From: JAZDGX01 sp964482205
GTDB lineage: Bacteria > Eisenbacteria > RBG-16-71-46 > CAIMUX01 > WJJG01
DNA length: 64,000 bases
Assembly (NCBI GenBank): GCA_964482205.1
Contig: CAYZWI010000003.1
Span: forward strand, 186,001-250,000
Direction of reading: 5' to 3'
In this document: in pieces, positions 59,881 to 64,000 of the stretch
Position numbering within the stretch: the stretch's first letter is position 1
Layout of the letters: every line of letters begins with the position of its first letter
Program-made: the position numbers and the translations under genes
The notes under the pieces: model-generated
Database searches by the model: none
What the model saw: only the letters and a program-made list of their open reading frames with translations
Told to the model about the DNA's origin: nothing

Positions 59881-61071
59881 TCAGGCGCGCAGCGTGGCAG
59901 GCCGGTCGGCGGCCACCGCCGCGACCGCGCGCACCATCGTCTGGATGTCCTCGCGCGTGTTGAAAGGCCCGATCGAGGCGCGCACCGTGCCGCGCGGGGT
60001 CGTGCCGTGATGGGCGTGAATGAGCGGCGCGCACTGCAGCCCCGTGCGCGTGAGAATCCCGTAGTCGACATCGAGAATCGTGCCCACATCCGAGGGATCG
60101 TAACCCTGCACGGTGAAGGAGAGCGTGGGCACGCGGCGCTCCAGATTGCGCGTGCCGTGGATCGTGACGCCCGGGATATCGGAAAGGCCTTCCTGAAGCA
60201 GCCCGAGGAGTTCCATCTCGTGCCGATGGATTCCGGTAAGCCCACGCTCTTCCACCCAGCGCAGCCCCGCGTTCAAACCGGCGATGCCGGCGAGATTCTG
60301 CGTGCCCGCCTCGAGACGATAAGGGAACTCGGTCAGGTGATAGGGCACCGCGCTGCGCACGCCGGTGCCGCCATAGATCGTGCCCCGGATCTCGGCGTCG
60401 TCGGCCACGCACAGCCCGCCGGTTCCCGTCGGGCCGAAGAGGCTCTTGTGTCCCGTGAAGGCGAGAAAGCTCACATGCCAGGCGTGCATGTCGATGGGAA
60501 TCACGCCCGCCGTCTGCGCGCTGTCCACCGCCAGCGGCACGCCCGCCTTGCGGCACACTTCCCCGATCGCCTGCAGGTCCTGCACGACTCCGGTCACATT
60601 CGACCCGTGATTGACGATCACGAGCTTCGTGTTCGGGCGGATGGCCTTCACGATGTCGCCGGGATCGAGATAGCCGTCGGCATCGGGCGTGACGAAATCC
60701 GCCTGCGCGCCGTCCTGCACCTTGTGATTCACCGGCCGGATGACGGAATTGTGCTCGAGGGCGGTCGTGACGATGTGATCGCCGGCGGCAATCGTTCCAT
60801 TGATGACCAGATTCAGGCTCATCGTCGCGTTCATCGTGAAAATGAGCCGGTTCGGGTCCTTGGTCTTTCCCGCGGCCGCGAGGCTGGGATTGAAGAACGC
60901 CGAGAAGCGCCGGCGCGTGTCGTGGATCATCTCCTCGGCCTTCAAGGCGAGGTCGCAGCCCGTCCGGCCGGGATTGACGCCGTTCTCGCGATAGAAATCG
61001 CGCATCGTGTCGTGAACGATATCGGGCTTGGGAAAGCTCGTGGCCGCGTTGTCGAGATAGATGATACCCAT
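59881..61071 (-). CDS. Class V aminotransferase, cysteine desulfurase type
   Basis: PLP enzyme of 396 residues. It starts MGIIYLDNAATSFPKPD, with NGVNPGRTGCDLALKAEE next, as in the cysteine-desulfurase-like subgroup seen in anaerobes. The cofactor sites are HNSVIRP, AVDSAQTAGVIPID and FTGHKSLFGPTGTGG with the PLP Lys. The loop Cys is in RTGLQCAPLIHAHHGT. It probably frees sulfur from Cys; no scaffold gene is next to it. It faces the dsrC cluster tail to tail, which would fit a sulfur supply role but is not proof. Confidence 0.88.
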   Translation of the reverse strand: MGIIYLDNAATSFPKPDIVHDTMRDFYRENGVNPGRTGCDLALKAEEMIHDTRRRFSAFFNPSLAAAGKTKDPNRLIFTMNATMSLNLVINGTIAAGDHIVTTALEHNSVIRPVNHKVQDGAQADFVTPDADGYLDPGDIVKAIRPNTKLVIVNHGSNVTGVVQDLQAIGEVCRKAGVPLAVDSAQTAGVIPIDMHAWHVSFLAFTGHKSLFGPTGTGGLCVADDAEIRGTIYGGTGVRSAVPYHLTEFPYRLEAGTQNLAGIAGLNAGLRWVEERGLTGIHRHEMELLGLLQEGLSDIPGVTIHGTRNLERRVPTLSFTVQGYDPSDVGTILDVDYGILTRTGLQCAPLIHAHHGTTPRGTVRASIGPFNTREDIQTMVRAVAAVAADRPATLRA

Positions 61072-61225
61072 TCGATGCCTCGCTGCACGGGCCTCACTCA
61101 GCGCTCCCGCGCTGGCCCGTCGATCCTCGATTCCCTCGTCATGCCCACAAGAAAACTGCAAAGTCTCGCTGATTTCCGCCCGCCTCGCAAGGCTCCTTCC
61201 TCACGGTCCGGGCGCCCCTCCACGC

Positions 61226-62542
61226 TCAGCCCTTGATCGCCCAGCGCATCAGATTGCCCAGCTTGGGCGGCGTGCCTTGCATCAGAATCGCCACCCGGAA
61301 GATCCGGCCGCCCGCCCACACGGCCCCGATCGCGGTCAGGAGCACGAGCCCGAGGCCGAGCCAGGGCTGCCATGCGGGGATCGACTGTTGGGTCCCGAGG
61401 CGCAGCACCATGACCATCGGCGTGAAGATGGGAATCAGCGACAGCCAGGTCGCGAGCGGCGCGAGCGGATGCTGCACAATCGGCATCATCACGAACAAGG
61501 GAATCATCACCGGGATCATGCTCGGGAAGGCGAGCGACTGCGCTTCCTTCGAATCGTTACAGGCCGAGCCGAGCGCGGAATAGATCGCTCCCAGCATGAG
61601 AATCGCAAGCACGGTGAAGGCGAGGAACCAGGGCAGCACCCCATAAGGCACGAAGGCCCCAAGGTCGAGGCGATTAACCAGCACCGCTCCGACGAGCGCG
61701 TAGAGGGCCAGTGCGGTGAGCGAGACGAGCACCCCGCCCAGTACCTTTCCCATCATGAACTGGAAGGGCTTGACCGACCCGAGCAGCACCTCGGCGATCC
61801 GCTGGGCCTTCTCCTCGGTGACCGCGTTGAGCTGCGTCAGCGCGCCCATCATGACCATCATGAACATGATCATCGGGAACATGATCGGCACGAGCACCGC
61901 CTCGGCTTCGCCCGCGCGGCGCGCGGCGCGCACCTCGCCGGTCGTCTCGTCGCGCGTCACCAGTCCGAGGCCTTCGACGGGCACCCAGCGGAAGAGGCTC
62001 TCCGCCGCCTCGTCGGCGATCCCCAGTTCCTTCAAGTGCGCGCGCCGCAGCTCGTTGTTGATCGGATAGGCCATCCAGGCGCGGACTTCATCCAGGGCCG
62101 AGCCTTCCGCATAGTAGGCCACCGCCGCGCGCGCGGAATCGGCGCCCGGCTTGTAGACATCGGGACCGATCTCGAGAAACGCGTGCAACTCCCCCTCGCG
62201 CACGCGCTCGGACAAGGCCAACCGCTGGTGCATGGGATCGGCGTCGTCGGGCGCGATCGATTCGAGCAGATAGGCCGGCTTCACGCGCTTGCCCGTCTTC
62301 GGGTCGACCGCCTCGTTGCGATTGTGCTGCTCGGCCGCCTGCAGCAGCGCCGCGCCCATTGCGCCTGAACGGTCCACGATCGCGATGCGCTTGTCGGTGG
62401 TGTCGACGCGATCCTTCAGAAACGCCATCGCCAGTCCGCTGCCGCTCATCATCAGCGGCACGATGATCAGCGTGATCAGAAAGCCTTTGGTGCGCACCGC
62501 GGCCAGGTACTCGCGCTTGGTCAGCTTGAGGATCTTACGCAT
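61226..62542 (-). CDS. ABC-2 type membrane permease, NatB-like
   Basis: A 438-residue membrane subunit with an N-terminal helix (FLITLIIVPLMMSGSGLAMA), a large outside domain (about residues 45-205) and six C-terminal helices (VPIMFPMIMFMMVMMGALT to GLGLVLLTAIGAVWAGG). RKILKLTKREYLAAVRTKGFL is the typical NatB start. GGGAGG lies 8 bases before the ATG at 62542; the preceding ATPase stops only three bases earlier. Substrate could be Na+, a drug or a lipid. Confidence 0.88.
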   Translation of the reverse strand: MRKILKLTKREYLAAVRTKGFLITLIIVPLMMSGSGLAMAFLKDRVDTTDKRIAIVDRSGAMGAALLQAAEQHNRNEAVDPKTGKRVKPAYLLESIAPDDADPMHQRLALSERVREGELHAFLEIGPDVYKPGADSARAAVAYYAEGSALDEVRAWMAYPINNELRRAHLKELGIADEAAESLFRWVPVEGLGLVTRDETTGEVRAARRAGEAEAVLVPIMFPMIMFMMVMMGALTQLNAVTEEKAQRIAEVLLGSVKPFQFMMGKVLGGVLVSLTALALYALVGAVLVNRLDLGAFVPYGVLPWFLAFTVLAILMLGAIYSALGSACNDSKEAQSLAFPSMIPVMIPLFVMMPIVQHPLAPLATWLSLIPIFTPMVMVLRLGTQQSIPAWQPWLGLGLVLLTAIGAVWAGGRIFRVAILMQGTPPKLGNLMRWAIKG

Positions 62543-62545
62543 CAC

Positions 62546-63475
62546 TCACCTCCCGGCCGGCTGAACCGGCTCCCGCTCGACCCGTTCCGCGGGACCGGCA
62601 ATGCGCACGAAGATGTCCTGCAGCGAAGGCTTCACGATGTCGAAGCTGAGCACGCGGGTGCGGGCGAGGAGCGCGCGCAGAATCTCCTGCGGATCGCATC
62701 CGGGCGCCATGCGCAGCTCCTGCAGCTTGCCGAAATCGTTCACCCGCTCGACGCCCGGCAGCCCTTCCATCGCGGCCGCGCCGGTTTCGGTGCGCACCCG
62801 CACGGTGTCGCTCATGTACGCGTCCTGAATGGAGAGCAGGGTGCCGTCGAGCACCTTGCGGCCGCGAAAGATCATCAGGATGTAGTCGCACATCCGCTCG
62901 GCCACATGCATGTCGTGGGTGCTGAAGATCACCGTCGTTCCCCGGCGTTGCAGCTCGAGCACCGCATCCTTGAGCGTTTCCTGATTGACCGGATCGAGCC
63001 CGCTGAAGGGCTCGTCGAGAATCAGCAGCTCGGGGCGCGCGACGATCGCGGAGAGGAACTGGACCTTCTGGCTCATGCCTTTGCTCAGCTCCTTGATCCG
63101 CTTCTTGCCCCAGCCCTGCATGCCGAGCCGCTCGAACCAGTGATCGATCTCCCCGTCGATGTCGACGCCGTTCTTCAATCCGCCGTAGAAGCGCAACAAC
63201 TCCCGTACGCCCATGTTGCGATAGAGCCCGCGCTCCTCGGGCAGATAGCCGATCCGGTCGGTGTTCGCCTCTCCGGGCGGCTGTCCGAGAATGCGGATCG
63301 ATCCTTCGTCGGGATAGTAGATGTTCATGAGCATGCGCAGCGTGGTGGTCTTGCCCGAGCCGTTCGGTCCGATGAAGCCGTAGACCGATCCGGCCGGCAC
63401 CGCGAGGCTCAGTTGGTCCACCGCCACGGTCGTTCCGAAACGCTTCGTAACTCCCGTCAACTCGATCGCATTCAT
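62546..63475 (-). CDS. ABC transporter ATP-binding protein, NatA-like
   Basis: ATPase subunit of 309 residues. Walker A GPNGSGKTTTLRMLM, Q-loop region GYLPEERGLY, signature LSKGMSQKVQF (S-K-G in place of S-G-G, as in NatA), Walker B LLILDEPFSGLDP and STHDMHVAERM. The C-terminal extension of 85 residues is usual. I chose the ATG at 63475 by homology (MNAIELTGVTKRFG); an upstream GTG at 63511 has no ribosome site. It forms an operon with the permease downstream. Confidence 0.9.
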   Translation of the reverse strand: MNAIELTGVTKRFGTTVAVDQLSLAVPAGSVYGFIGPNGSGKTTTLRMLMNIYYPDEGSIRILGQPPGEANTDRIGYLPEERGLYRNMGVRELLRFYGGLKNGVDIDGEIDHWFERLGMQGWGKKRIKELSKGMSQKVQFLSAIVARPELLILDEPFSGLDPVNQETLKDAVLELQRRGTTVIFSTHDMHVAERMCDYILMIFRGRKVLDGTLLSIQDAYMSDTVRVRTETGAAAMEGLPGVERVNDFGKLQELRMAPGCDPQEILRALLARTRVLSFDIVKPSLQDIFVRIAGPAERVEREPVQPAGR

Positions 63476-63524
63476 CTCGTCGAACGCCTTTCCGCGCGCC
63501 TTCGGCGGCACGCAACGCGCGTCT

Positions 63525-64000
63525 CTAGAAGTCGCTTCCCGTCATGACCCATTGAAGGGCGAGCGTCATCGCGGAGCGCACCGGTTCCCGTTCGAAGTAA
63601 TACGGATGGAACGCGAAGACCACGATCCGCCCGGGCGAGATTCCGAGCGCGCGATCCTCGGCGGTCGCCGATGTCCGCCACGCGACCGGCAAGCCGTCCA
63701 GGCGCCACCCGGGTTTGTAGGTGCGCGCGCGATACATGGTTTCCAAGCCCTCTTCCCGTCCGTACCAGGGCGTCTCCGACAGATCGTTCACATCCGGCCA
63801 GAGCGCCTCGAATTGCAGCATGCCCCCTTCGAAGACCGTCTGCGAACAATCCCAGCGCTCCCAATCGAGCGGCAGATCGGGATAGATGGGATTCTCCGCT
63901 CGGGCTGCGACCATGGTCGACTTGCGAAAGGTAGGCCAATCCGCAGTCTGGGTGCTGCCGCGCGGCTTGTCGACCGGCCCGCGCAGGTGGAATTGCTGAT
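63525..64000 (-). CDS. Unidentified protein, C-terminal part
   Basis: The frame is open to the right edge of the window, so the start is missing; about 158 codons are visible. The end WRTSATAEDRALGISPGRIV and VFAFHPYYFEREPV resembles the glutamine-amidotransferase-like tail found at the end of some M14 zinc carboxypeptidases (G-r-v-v-l-F-x-f-x-P-x-f). No catalytic motif is visible here. It lies 50 bases upstream of the NatAB operon on the same strand. Treat the family link as tentative. Confidence 0.6.
   Translation of the reverse strand, partial: QQFHLRGPVDKPRGSTQTADWPTFRKSTMVAARAENPIYPDLPLDWERWDCSQTVFEGGMLQFEALWPDVNDLSETPWYGREEGLETMYRARTYKPGWRLDGLPVAWRTSATAEDRALGISPGRIVVFAFHPYYFEREPVRSAMTLALQWVMTGSDF

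Noticed and set aside
1..64000. Scarcity of CTAG
   Set aside because: CTAG is rare in most bacteria, so this is not special, unlike the ACGT depletion.
1..64000. tRNA, rRNA, CRISPR, IS element or prophage
   Set aside because: I looked through all gaps and found no cloverleaf with anticodon arm, no rRNA signature, no spaced direct repeats and no transposase or phage gene.

Overview
The window is about 64 kb of GC-rich (roughly 65% by eye) bacterial chromosome with dense genes on both strands. I see no rRNA, tRNA, CRISPR array, insertion sequence, prophage or plasmid backbone. Several things point to a Gram-negative lineage of the FCB type (Eisenbacteria, Krumholzibacteriota or a relative). 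Three exported proteins end in a FlgD/T9SS-like Ig domain. Two carry CC-x-x-(D/N)-G-x-C tandem modules. There is a DUF3078 outer-membrane protein, an OmpA lipoprotein and a Tat substrate. This placement is an inference from protein style, not from a marker gene.

Layout. 1-5 kb: end of an APC permease, a secreted alpha/beta hydrolase, an RluA-type pseudouridine synthase and a RhlE-type helicase. 5-10 kb: a NodIJ/Drr-like ABC exporter closed by a clear terminator, a secreted cyclophilin with its own terminator, and a secreted retropepsin-PDZ protein. 9.5-18 kb: thioredoxin-TPR protein, exported C1A peptidase, flavin reductase, rhomboid, acyl-CoA ligase, Mug glycosylase, and a Cys-rich secreted repeat protein. 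18.5-26 kb: a tandem active/inactive M16 peptidase pair, the proton-translocating transhydrogenase operon pntA1-pntA2-pntB, and a CoA-disulfide-reductase-like flavoprotein. 26-36 kb: two exported metallophosphoesterases, MscS followed by a lipoprotein isoaspartyl methyltransferase, a PHP phosphoesterase, a DUF169 protein, a decayed MBL-rhodanese gene and ArfB. 36-46 kb: OmpA lipoprotein, secreted proteins, TrxC, a tandem pair of exported TldD-family proteins (one without metal ligands), a parallel beta-helix protein, MscL and DUF3078. 46-55 kb: M18 aminopeptidase, alpha-glucan phosphorylase, fumarase and a TMTC-like membrane protein with TPRs. 54.7-60 kb: LemA, an M48 peptidase, then a tight dsrC / membrane cytochrome-b-like / HdrD-like cluster. 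60-64 kb: class V aminotransferase (cysteine desulfurase type), a NatAB ABC exporter and the end of an unidentified gene.

Themes. The region is rich in envelope proteolysis (M16, TldD, M48, C1A, rhomboid, retropepsin) and in thiol/NADPH redox (transhydrogenase, CoADR-like, TrxC, DsrC-HdrD module). Two signals stand out. First, three unrelated secreted proteins share an extreme C-terminal decapeptide TWGx(I/V/M)Kxx(F/R)(F/R), which looks like an undescribed sorting tag. Second, the palindrome ACGT is strongly depleted: I counted about 27 by eye where composition predicts about 200.
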